A stretch of DNA of 64,000 nt from Myroides sp. N17-2 (lineage in GTDB: Bacteria; Bacteroidota; Bacteroidia; Flavobacteriales; Flavobacteriaceae). The DNA lies in NCBI RefSeq assembly GCF_002286775.1, contig NZ_NSGJ01000008.1, positions 62,001 through 126,000 on the forward strand, written 5' to 3'. A program made the position numbers and the translations under genes. Shown here piece after piece: positions 1 through 7,024 of the stretch. The notes under the pieces were generated by a model, which saw only the letters and a program-made list of their open reading frames with translations, was not told the DNA's origin and did not search any database. Position 1 is the stretch's first letter. Each line of letters begins with the position of its first letter.

Positions 1-114
1 TTAATTCCCTGTCACAGAGTGATACAGCAGACGGGACTATTAGGTGGATATATGTGGGGACCTGAGAAGAAGAGACTTATCGTGAGTTGGGAACTAACTA
101 AGGCTCAAGACTAA
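1..114 (+). CDS. Methylated-DNA-protein cysteine methyltransferase (Ada/Ogt type), C-terminal end only
   Basis: The first 37 codons of the window are open in frame 1 and end at TAA 112-114. The reading starts I-P-C-H-R-V-I, the active-site signature of O6-alkylguanine-DNA alkyltransferases, with the acceptor cysteine at codon 4. It continues with G-G-Y-M-W-G and E-K-K-R-L, as in the last helix of that domain. The family removes methyl groups from O6-methylguanine by irreversible transfer to this cysteine. The rest of the gene lies upstream of the window, so I cannot tell a stand-alone Ogt from a fused Ada/AraC protein. The motif is very specific. Confidence 0.85.
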   Translation, partial: LIPCHRVIQQTGLLGGYMWGPEKKRLIVSWELTKAQD

Positions 115-149
115 AGTATTCGCTAGTTTAACGATTAAAATATAATATA

Positions 150-181
150 GAAGAGTGTCCATAGTGGATGCTCTTTTTTAT
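150..181 (+). terminator. Rho-independent terminator of the alkyltransferase gene
   Basis: An 11-bp stem with G-T pairs (AAGAGTGTCCA and TGGATGCTCTT around a TAG loop) is followed directly by a run of T. It lies 36 bases after the stop codon of the gene at the window start. Confidence 0.75.
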
Positions 182-284
182 TCGGAGACAAGTGAATAAG
201 GGGTGAAAGCAGGATTATAAGGAATAATAGTACAGTTATAGTAGGATAAAGTTGATTTTATAACAGATGTTATTGTGTTATTAG

Positions 285-347
285 AGTGGTCGCATAGTGG
301 TCACATACTGGTCGCATAGTTTTGGCTCTTTTTCATGCGACCACTAT
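285..347 (+). repeat. 11-bp tandem repeats with an inverted copy (element I, minimal copy)
   Basis: Three consecutive 11-bp units start at 285, 296 and 307 (AGTGGTCGCAT, AGTGGTCACAT, ACTGGTCGCAT). After a 17-base T-rich spacer comes an inverted unit at 335-347 (ATGCGACCACTAT). The design matches the larger elements at 14655-14868 and 40186-40410, but the unit sequence differs (GGTCGCAT against GAGTCCAT) and the conserved flanks seen there were not found here. The 11-bp period is close to one helical turn, so a protein could bind every unit on one face. Function unknown. Confidence 0.75.
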
Positions 348-437
348 ACGATCAAACTGCTATCATTATTTTATCATTGGCAAACTGATTAAAATAGATT
401 AACCAAAAGTTGTACTTATTATGCTCTCCATAAATAC

Positions 438-470
438 ATTAAGGCGAGACTTATCTAGTCTCGCCTTAAT
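438..470. terminator. Strong hairpin downstream of the DoxX-like gene
   Basis: Perfect 13-bp arms (ATTAAGGCGAGAC and GTCTCGCCTTAAT) enclose a 7-base loop just downstream of the minus-strand gene that ends at 490. No long U-run follows on the minus strand. It is a plausible terminator or transcript-end stabiliser rather than a textbook terminator. Confidence 0.5.
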
Positions 471-489
471 GCAATGAAATTAGTGACAC

Positions 490-855
490 CTATTGTTGAT
501 TAATGGTTAATGAACTCCAATAAGAAGCTCCTAATAATACTGCTGCCACTACTATAAAACCTAATGAGCTAATAGGTTCTCCCATTGATAAGTGCGCTAC
601 TGCTGCAGATATAAGGTTAATGGTAAATCCTGCATAGGCAAATCCTCTTATCTTTGATGATAAGAATGGAAGTAAGATAACGATGGCACCTAAAGCTTTG
701 GCTATGGCTAACTCTATTCTGAAGTAATCAGGAAAACCTAGGTATACGAACGCTTCTTTCATCTCTGGTGATGCGATATAGTTATAAGCGCTAAATAACA
801 TAAAAAGAGAAAATAAAGAAGTGGATACCCAAAAGGTAATTTTTGTTGTTTTCAT
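490..855 (-). CDS. DoxX-like family membrane protein
   Basis: A 121-residue protein with four hydrophobic segments (roughly residues 7-27, 45-65, 70-90 and 95-113) and short polar loops. Size and pattern match DoxX-like (DoxX_2) integral membrane proteins. Members of this group are often transcribed divergently from HxlR-type regulators, as here. The biochemical activity of these small proteins is not established; thiol or quinone stress has been suggested for relatives. The shared intergenic region with the HxlR gene at 987 carries repeated operator-like sites, so I infer the gene is a target of that regulator. Confidence 0.75.
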   Translation of the reverse strand: MKTTKITFWVSTSLFSLFMLFSAYNYIASPEMKEAFVYLGFPDYFRIELAIAKALGAIVILLPFLSSKIRGFAYAGFTINLISAAVAHLSMGEPISSLGFIVVAAVLLGASYWSSLTINQQ

Positions 856-905
856 TGTATAATATTTTTAGCAAAGGTCAAACTTATGATTTCGTGCTTA
901 CCTAT

Positions 906-945
906 TACTTCCTAAAAGGGAACTACTTTCCTGTAGGATACTACT
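906..945. promoter_or_regulatory. Phased 18-bp operator-like repeats between doxX-like and hxlR genes
   Basis: TACT occurs at 906, 924 and 942, exactly 18 bp apart. The two complete units (906-923 and 924-941) are imperfect palindromes of the form TACTTnCCTnnnnGGnnAC. Placement in a 131-bp divergent promoter region next to an HxlR-family gene makes them candidate HxlR operators. Other family members bind TACT/AGTA-type palindromes. Confidence 0.55.
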
Positions 946-986
946 GTTGAAAGAATTACTTTTATGGTACCTAAAAAGAAATAGAG

Positions 987-1361
987 ATGAAGGATAAAAC
1001 TCCGCTAAATAAGTCTTCCCAATGCCAAACGAGGATAGTCGCAATAAAGGATACAATGAGTTTACTCTCTGGAAAATGGAAGGTGTATATCATCGGAACG
1101 CTCTTATATGGAGGGAAGATGCGATATATGGATCTGATGCGTGAAGTAGAGGGAATAGGTACTAAGATGCTGTCTAAAGAACTTCAGGACTTAGAGGCAA
1201 ATCACCTAATTAGCCGTACTGTGGTAAATACGAAACCCATCACAGTGGAGTATGAATTAACGGAATATGGCAAGACCTTAGAACCCGTTATCAATGAGAT
1301 TATGGCGTGGGGACAGCATTATCGAAAAACAGTTTTTAATAGTGATAATACACAAGAGTAA
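987..1361 (+). CDS. HxlR-family winged-helix transcriptional regulator
   Basis: A 124-residue HxlR-type DNA-binding protein. The family core is visible: a cysteine near the N-terminus (Cys13), then L-L-S-G-K-W around residues 27-32, the recognition helix region G-I-G-T-K-M-L-S-K-E-L, then an L-T-E-Y-G-K-T-L wing and helix. Proteins of this family usually use the N-terminal cysteine to sense electrophiles or oxidants and repress a divergent gene, here the DoxX-like gene at 490-855. The ATG at 987 fits the family start. Autoregulation through the repeats at 906-945 is an inference. Confidence 0.9.
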   Translation: MKDKTPLNKSSQCQTRIVAIKDTMSLLSGKWKVYIIGTLLYGGKMRYMDLMREVEGIGTKMLSKELQDLEANHLISRTVVNTKPITVEYELTEYGKTLEPVINEIMAWGQHYRKTVFNSDNTQE

Positions 1362-1452
1362 TTATTTTATCATTTTCTTATAGGTATCCGTATTTTGTAT
1401 CTAAAAACAGTGTAAATTTAGTATGTATATTGAACAGCTAATAAAGTAAACT

Positions 1453-2445
1453 ATGGGTTACAGTTTATCAGGCATTGTCATTGGTAAAACATATAAGAAT
1501 TCTCTTGATCTATTTAAAAAACAGATCGGTTTAGAATTAGAATTGGTGAAAGAGATTTCATTCGAAGAAGCGACTTCGGGTAATACCGAGCACGGATACT
1601 GTGATGTATGCTTTACAGATCAGGGAACAGTAGTATTTATAGAAGAGAATCTATGTGAGGAGATGTATCTGATTAAGGATGCTAAGGTGATGACCTTTGT
1701 GTTATCAGATACGATGAAGATGTCTAGAATTATGTATAGCGATGGGGCAGGTCATAAGCGTGTGTTGATCACTACTAATGACGAAGAGATAGTTAGTGAG
1801 GGTACTCCTCTAGCGATAGAAAAAGAAGGTAAAGAAGTGTCTGAATTGATTTGGGATACGCTGACCGATATTATGCAGGAAGACTTCGAACAATTAGAAG
1901 AAAGTGCTAATTGTTATAGATATAAGCTAAGTATTACAGAAGTTGATAAGTCTACAGTACGTCAGGCAGTCATAAAAGGCAGAAGCGAATATTGTCACCT
2001 TATCTTAGAACCTAGTGAGCGATTAGTGTTTACACACGATGGTAATATCACGTATAAAAAAGCAATTGTGTTAGGACAAGAGGACGGATTCCTGAAGTGG
2101 ATGAAGTTTATTGTTGTGATTATGATAGCATTATCAGTACTTACCTATGTCTATGTGAGTTGGTATTACGCTCTTATTCCACTGGCTATTATGGGGTATC
2201 TTATCTATAGTATATATACGAATAGTGACCTATCTAAGGCTAGTGTAATAGAGAAGAAAGACGTCATAGAAGTAGAATTTGTCAAACGTACGAATATCAA
2301 TACTATAGGGTTTGATATTCGATTTAAGGATAGTATTGGCAAGCGAAAAGTAAGAAGATTCTTACTGCCTACTAAAGGGGATAATCAAGAGGACTTTTAC
2401 CAAAAAGCGATTGAGATATTTAAGAGTAATGGCTATATAAAATAA
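1453..2445 (+). CDS. Hypothetical membrane protein, 330 aa
   Basis: I do not recognise this protein. It has a soluble N-terminal part of about 210 residues without a signal peptide. Two adjacent membrane segments follow at about residues 216-235 and 238-256, separated by a very short turn, and then a C-terminal soluble part of about 70 residues rich in K, R and E. The hairpin in the membrane would place both soluble parts in the cytoplasm. Its stop codon is followed within two bases by repeat element R1 and then a terminator, so it is probably transcribed alone. Confidence 0.7.
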   Translation: MGYSLSGIVIGKTYKNSLDLFKKQIGLELELVKEISFEEATSGNTEHGYCDVCFTDQGTVVFIEENLCEEMYLIKDAKVMTFVLSDTMKMSRIMYSDGAGHKRVLITTNDEEIVSEGTPLAIEKEGKEVSELIWDTLTDIMQEDFEQLEESANCYRYKLSITEVDKSTVRQAVIKGRSEYCHLILEPSERLVFTHDGNITYKKAIVLGQEDGFLKWMKFIVVIMIALSVLTYVYVSWYYALIPLAIMGYLIYSIYTNSDLSKASVIEKKDVIEVEFVKRTNINTIGFDIRFKDSIGKRKVRRFLLPTKGDNQEDFYQKAIEIFKSNGYIK

Positions 2446-2446
2446 A

Positions 2447-2659
2447 TTAAACCCAGAATCCGCATTCGCCCTATACTACGAATAAATGCTACTTTACATC
2501 TCTTTCATTTCTTCTAAAACCATACTATTTGCCGAGCTACAGCTGGCTCTTCGTTTAAAATAGTCCACAGGACTATTTTACACTCAGCCCTTTCATAAAT
2601 TCAGAGCTGTTTTGTATAATTCATTCTCGTTAATAGGTCTATCGCGTATTCCGGGTTAA
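2447..2659 (+). repeat. Dispersed element R1, long form, after a stop codon
   Basis: A 213-bp element whose ends pair with each other: TTAAACCCAGAATCCGC at 2447-2463 and CGCGTATTCCGGGTTAA at 2643-2659, with few mismatches. The interior carries blocks shared with copies at 11792, 12574, 45680, 51632 and 56471, namely ACGAATAAATnCTACTTTACAT, CTAAAACCATACT and TTTTGTATAATTCATTCTCG. This copy has an extra perfect hairpin (AAAATAGTCC and GGACTATTTT, 2557-2579) that the others lack. It begins two bases after the stop of the 1453-2445 gene and ends at that gene's terminator. Confidence 0.8.
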
Positions 2660-2686
2660 AAAGGTATTCGTGAGAATACCTTTTTT
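2658..2686. terminator. Bidirectional terminator between element R1 and the GNAT gene
   Basis: A 12-bp perfect stem (AAAAAGGTATTC and GAATACCTTTTT, loop GTGA) is flanked by A on the left and T on the right. It can therefore serve both the plus-strand gene upstream and the minus-strand gene that ends at 2709. Confidence 0.85.
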
Positions 2687-2708
2687 AGTTTAAACTGTTC
2701 AGTTAAGC

Positions 2709-3206
2709 TTACTTCCACCAGTAGTAGTAGTTATGTCCACCGTCATATACGAATCCGCATCTAGGGTATAGTGTATTACCGATGTCGTTCGTCTTCTCTG
2801 TTTCTAACATCAGTCCACACGCATTCGTCTCGTCACACCACTGCTTCGCTCTGTCGATAATCGCCACTGATAGCCCTATACCTCTGTACTCTGGGTGTAC
2901 GAATAGATCACTTAACAGCCATTGTTTCTCTAGTTTGATATAGTGAAACAGTTCGTATAACTGTACGAATCCTACTGCCTGTCCATCTACATACGCTAAG
3001 AAGATATGTGACTGATCATTTGATAAACGGTCTTTTAAGAATTGTTTTCCTTTCTCATAGTTAGATTCTTGTCTGTAGAATACGCGATACATATCGAATA
3101 ACATCGCTGCGTCTTCTAAGTGTTCTAAAGTTGCTTTTACTAAAGTTGCCGTTGTGTTTTTAAGAGTTACTTGTAGTTTAGTTACCCCAGTGTTAGTTGT
3201 TGTCAT
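2709..3206 (-). CDS. GNAT-family N-acetyltransferase
   Basis: A 165-residue acetyltransferase of the GNAT fold. Beta strand 4 and motif A are visible around residues 100-118 (L-F-V-H-P-E-Y-R-G-I-G), which binds the acetyl-CoA pyrophosphate. A C-terminal N-T-L-Y-P-R-C-G-F segment is also typical. The first 20 residues are polar and unusual, so translation could begin slightly later. The substrate cannot be read from sequence. It is a single-gene unit convergent with the upstream gene through the terminator at 2658-2686. Confidence 0.88.
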   Translation of the reverse strand: MTTTNTGVTKLQVTLKNTTATLVKATLEHLEDAAMLFDMYRVFYRQESNYEKGKQFLKDRLSNDQSHIFLAYVDGQAVGFVQLYELFHYIKLEKQWLLSDLFVHPEYRGIGLSVAIIDRAKQWCDETNACGLMLETEKTNDIGNTLYPRCGFVYDGGHNYYYWWK

Positions 3207-3442
3207 AAGTACAATGTTTATTTAAAATATTGAGGCAAATGTCTAGCAAATTAGGTAGGGAAGAATAGACCAGTTTTTAAATAGTTAGGTAGTCCTGTGG
3301 GAAGGAGTAAATGTCTTTGTTTATAATGACTTATGGGGTTTGTATTCTCTATATCTCTACTTCAAGATGAAAAGATGTTTTTATATTTTATATTTAAGTA
3401 AATTAGCTAAAACAATTTCATAATGATTCTATTAAATAAGAG

Positions 3443-4708
3443 ATGATTACACAAGAAGATATTTATACTTACATATTCAATGAAGATTGGAAAGAAATTC
3501 TCAATGTTCTTTATAATGAGAAAGATAAAATTAATACAGACGCTATGTTAGGACATGCTTCAAGAATATTTGAAGAGGTGTTTTTCAAAAAAGTAGAGTT
3601 TCATGATGTGGGAGATGACGAAATTACTAATCATTTAGATAGATTGTATTTACTTCATCATGGTAAATTTTATGTTTTAACTGATGAAAACTATAAGAAA
3701 CTATCACTTGAATTGGCAAAACGGAAACCTCTAAATGAAGCTTATTCATATGCAAAAGACTTTCCGGAAAATGAATTTTGTAAAGGTATAATATCAGAAT
3801 ATAAAATACAGAAGCAAGGAGCAGAACAAAAAGCAAACAATAAAATTGCATTTATAAATATGAATTTGATTGAAATATACAATAGACTTTTTGAACTGAT
3901 AAATAATCAATCGGATACTGCGACATATTTTTCAGGACCTAGATTTATAGATACTGTTAGAACGTTTTCTCCATATTTTCCTACATACTCTCAATTTATT
4001 GAACAAAGAAATAATGAAGGGAAAAGTACAAGTAGAAAGATTTTTTACTATGATATTTTGTTGAGTTTAGATGAAGACATCAGAATGAAGGTGATTAAAA
4101 GAGTTTTGGAGATTGTAAAACCATTTGAAGAAGCAAAGACAATTCAAATTGAGAATCTTATTAATAATAAACCAGAATTAAATGTTGTAAAGGAGGTGAC
4201 AATAAAACAAGAAAATAATAATGATAGTCCAACTGTATTTATATCATATTCTTGGGATGACGAAGCTCATAAATTATGGGTATTAGATCTTTCAGAACGT
4301 CTAGTAAAAGATGGTGTTAATGTCATTTTAGATAGATACTATTTAACTCCTGGCACTAATCTTCAATACTTTGTTGAAAATAATTTAGATAAAGTCGATA
4401 GAATTATTGTCGTTTTTACACCTAATTATAAATTAAAGGCAGATAAACGAACAGGAGGGGTTGGATATGAATATTCAATTATGAATATCGAATTGTATAA
4501 AAATATATCTAGAAATAAAAGAATTATACCACTTTTAAGAAAGGGTGAGATGGAAGACAGTATTCCTACATTTATGCAACAGTTTATACATATTGATGTA
4601 AGAAACGATGAGAACTTTGAAAATAGTTATAATGATTTAATTAGAGAGATTTACAATGAACCAGAAATTGTGAAACCAGAGATTGGTCTTAAACCAACTT
4701 TTAGATAA
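3443..4708 (+). CDS. SEFIR-domain protein (STIR/TIR superfamily)
   Basis: A 421-residue cytoplasmic protein. Residues about 263-400 form a SEFIR domain: F-I-S-Y-S-W-D-D at 266-273, an R-L-V-K-D-G-V-N-V helix-strand, an L-D-R-Y-Y-L-T-P-G loop, a V-D-R-I-I-V-V-F-T strand and G-Y-E-Y-S at 341-345. The last holds the glutamate expected in the NAD-cleaving members of the superfamily. The first 250 residues are helical, contain no motif I know and may sense a signal. Bacterial TIR and SEFIR proteins are often effectors of anti-phage defence. No partner gene is next to it, and its base composition is more AT-rich than its neighbours, which suggests transfer. The defence role is an inference. Confidence 0.85.
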   Translation: MITQEDIYTYIFNEDWKEILNVLYNEKDKINTDAMLGHASRIFEEVFFKKVEFHDVGDDEITNHLDRLYLLHHGKFYVLTDENYKKLSLELAKRKPLNEAYSYAKDFPENEFCKGIISEYKIQKQGAEQKANNKIAFINMNLIEIYNRLFELINNQSDTATYFSGPRFIDTVRTFSPYFPTYSQFIEQRNNEGKSTSRKIFYYDILLSLDEDIRMKVIKRVLEIVKPFEEAKTIQIENLINNKPELNVVKEVTIKQENNNDSPTVFISYSWDDEAHKLWVLDLSERLVKDGVNVILDRYYLTPGTNLQYFVENNLDKVDRIIVVFTPNYKLKADKRTGGVGYEYSIMNIELYKNISRNKRIIPLLRKGEMEDSIPTFMQQFIHIDVRNDENFENSYNDLIREIYNEPEIVKPEIGLKPTFR

Positions 4709-4839
4709 ATATTGTGGTGGTTTATAGATTTAAACTATAAGCGAATACCTTGTAGAATAACAACAATAATTATACAACAACTAACCAAAATAATATAACA
4801 ACTCCGTGGGATGAGAGTATTACTTTTGACCCTAAGATT

Positions 4840-5253
4840 ATGAAAAAACTATTCGTCATATTATTCGCATTATTGTACACAGGCTTGGCTTCAGGCTTCA
4901 GTACATATCAGCACATCTGCCAAGGATTAGTGCAGCAGACGAGTATGTCTAACTCTCAGACTAATGATTATAACTGTGGATTCTGTGCAAGAACAGGAAA
5001 GACAGTAAAGGAACCTAAGAAGTACTGCTGCGAAGAAAAAGTAGAAGTGGTAAAGGTGAAAGCTGAGGTACAGAGTAATTCATTTAAAATCTTAAAAATA
5101 AACTTCTTTGCAGATGCGATATTACACCGTTACTTCGGTGCTGTGTATGAGTTCGCAACTACTGTACAAGATAATTTTACTACTTATACTTACTATTTAT
5201 ACAAGGTTAAATCTATCCCTCTGTATATCAAGAATTGCGTTTATAGACTTTGA
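4840..5253 (+). CDS. Small secreted Cys-rich protein, resembling the HYC_CC_PP family
   Basis: A 137-residue protein with an N-terminal signal peptide (hydrophobic residues 4-18). It has H-I-C at 25-27, C-G-F-C at 46-49, K-Y-C-C at 61-64 and a late I-P-L-Y motif. This order of a His-x-Cys, a Cys pair and a C-terminal proline motif resembles the HYC_CC_PP proteins of Bacteroidota, which sit beside metal efflux genes. Its place 373 bp upstream of a TolC-RND-adaptor operon supports a periplasmic metal-binding or sensing role. The fit to the family is partial (H-I-C rather than H-Y-C and no P-P), so the name is tentative. Confidence 0.6.
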   Translation: MKKLFVILFALLYTGLASGFSTYQHICQGLVQQTSMSNSQTNDYNCGFCARTGKTVKEPKKYCCEEKVEVVKVKAEVQSNSFKILKINFFADAILHRYFGAVYEFATTVQDNFTTYTYYLYKVKSIPLYIKNCVYRL

Positions 5254-5265
5254 TTAAATACAATG

Positions 5266-5333
5266 TTTAAACCGTGAATATGTGATAGCCAAATGCTGTA
5301 AGCTAATTTGTCTACTATTTATTCTAGGTTTTA
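5266..5333 (+). repeat. Dispersed element R2, short form
   Basis: A 68-bp element with long imperfectly complementary ends, TTTAAACCGTGAATATGTGATAG and the reverse complement of CTACTATTTATTCTAGGTTTTAA. Between the arms is the AGCCAAATGCTGTAAGC block shared with the copies near 40460, 45704 and 56494. It starts 13 bases after the stop of the 4840-5253 gene. The internal TGTATAATTCATTC block of the longer copies is missing, so this is a minimal form. Confidence 0.65.
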
Positions 5334-5587
5334 ATCTATGCCCATTAGTTATGATGTTGACTAGTAATGATACTTTAGAGTAACATTGGTTAGATTACAT
5401 AATGGTTGATGGTTATAGATACTATATTTATTCACAGGATTCTGTTATAGTATTAGTTTTATTTACTGATCCATCCCCTTTATATACTGATGATTTAGAC
5501 TATTAGATAGTCTTGTGAATCGCTGTGGTATATATATGGATAGGTAAGAATAGAACTCTATCAATGTAAAAGAATGAAGTGAATAAG
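5334..5587. other. Intergenic stretch with a small hairpin
   Basis: This gene-free stretch between element R2 and the efflux promoter region holds one short hairpin (GACTAT-TAG-ATAGTC at 5498-5512). I see no open frame of interest in it. Confidence 0.4.
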
Positions 5588-5607
5588 TATACAAACAATA
5601 TTGTATA
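5588..5607. promoter_or_regulatory. Perfect palindrome upstream of the efflux operon
   Basis: TATACAA and TTGTATA are separated by six bases (ACAATA), 19 bases upstream of the TolC-family start codon. The position fits an operator or leader control site for the efflux operon. The binding protein is unknown; the HMA-AraC protein encoded at 12003 is one candidate. Confidence 0.45.
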
Positions 5608-5626
5608 ATTAATCACATCTTTTCAT

Positions 5627-7018
5627 ATGAAAATTAATAGGATAGCACTGTTTGTCCTATTGGGTGCGACGTCTATGTCTTATGGACAAAAACTCACGTT
5701 AGACGCTGCATTAAAACAGGCTATAGAACGATACGACCTAATTAAGGTCAAAGAAGCAAGACTTCGTGCTTCTGAAGAAAATACTACCAACCAAAAAGGA
5801 AATTACTTTCCTGATTTAACATTCGGTGCCCAACAAAGTTACGGTACCATCAATGCGCAGAACGGTCCGATGTATGCATACGGAGGATTAGGATCTGCAG
5901 CTACCTCTATGCCCTTAGCAGAGCAGAGTTGGAATGCAGCTTTTGGTTCATTATATTTTGCTAATGTCAATTGGAATATCTTCTCTTTTGGTAAAACTAA
6001 AGAAGGGATAACTATGGCAAAGGCTCAACAGTCGGTTAATCTTAAGGATTTAGAACAAGAGATTTTCCAACAACAAGTAAAAGTAAGTGCTACGTACTTG
6101 AACCTATTAGCCTCTCAGCGTATTAAATATGTGCAACAAAAGAATTTGGAGCGCGCGAGAGTATTCCACGAAGTTACAGCTGCTAAGGCAAAGAGTGGCT
6201 TATTACCACAAGTAGATGAGCGATTAGCAATGGCTGAAGTGGCTAATGCGGAAGCATTACACATCAAATCGTATGATAAAGAGATAGAGTTTAATAAACA
6301 CTTAGCGGTGTTATTAGATGAACAAACGAAGCTTTATACGTTAGATGATGTATTCGTATTAGACAAGCCTGCGCTATTAGAAGAGCCTACTAAATCAAGA
6401 GATCAACACCCTGTACTATTATGGCAAGAGAGCAAAATAGAGCAAAGCGAGTCTATGGAACGCTTAGTGACTAAAGGTAGTCTACCTACGCTGAATGCCT
6501 TCGGAGTACTACAAGGTAGAGGATCTGGGTTTGATTATAACTATGTGCAGGATAACAGTGCTTACTCTACAGCTTATGGTAAAGGGGTAGGTATCGATAG
6601 AGGGAACTACTTAATAGGGCTTCAATTGACTTGGAATATATCTAATTATTTTAGAACAACATATAAGCGTAAACAACAAGAATACATCACAAAGAGCTAT
6701 GCGTATGAATTCGATCAAATGGATAAAGAATTGGCTAACCAAATCACTTTAACCAAAGAGAAGTATACTAACGCAGAGGCGATATGGACACAAAGCAAGA
6801 TACAGTTAGAGGCTGCAGATGTGGCTTTCAAACAACAGAAAGCTTTATACGACAACGGATTGAGCAACTTAGTTGATTTTACTCAAGCGCTGTATACCCT
6901 ACAACGTGCAGAGATAGACTACGAAATCGCTCAAAACAATGTGTGGCAATCGCTACTGTTACAAGCATCAGCTTATGGTGATATTCAATATTTGTTAAAC
7001 GCTATTCCCCTAAAATAA
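5627..7018 (+). CDS. TolC-family outer membrane efflux protein
   Basis: A 463-residue outer membrane channel of the OEP/TolC family. A signal peptide ends near residue 20 (S-Y-G-Q). Two long alpha-helical repeats follow: the first around residues 130-230, with Q-Q-Q-V-K-V-S-A-T-Y-L-N-L, and the second around 350-455, with N-G-L-S-N-L-V-D-F-T-Q-A. This is the usual duplicated helix pattern. It would form the exit duct for the RND permease encoded six bases downstream. It is the first gene of the operon and lies just after the palindrome at 5588-5607. Confidence 0.92.
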   Translation: MKINRIALFVLLGATSMSYGQKLTLDAALKQAIERYDLIKVKEARLRASEENTTNQKGNYFPDLTFGAQQSYGTINAQNGPMYAYGGLGSAATSMPLAEQSWNAAFGSLYFANVNWNIFSFGKTKEGITMAKAQQSVNLKDLEQEIFQQQVKVSATYLNLLASQRIKYVQQKNLERARVFHEVTAAKAKSGLLPQVDERLAMAEVANAEALHIKSYDKEIEFNKHLAVLLDEQTKLYTLDDVFVLDKPALLEEPTKSRDQHPVLLWQESKIEQSESMERLVTKGSLPTLNAFGVLQGRGSGFDYNYVQDNSAYSTAYGKGVGIDRGNYLIGLQLTWNISNYFRTTYKRKQQEYITKSYAYEFDQMDKELANQITLTKEKYTNAEAIWTQSKIQLEAADVAFKQQKALYDNGLSNLVDFTQALYTLQRAEIDYEIAQNNVWQSLLLQASAYGDIQYLLNAIPLK

Positions 7019-7024
7019 GATAGT

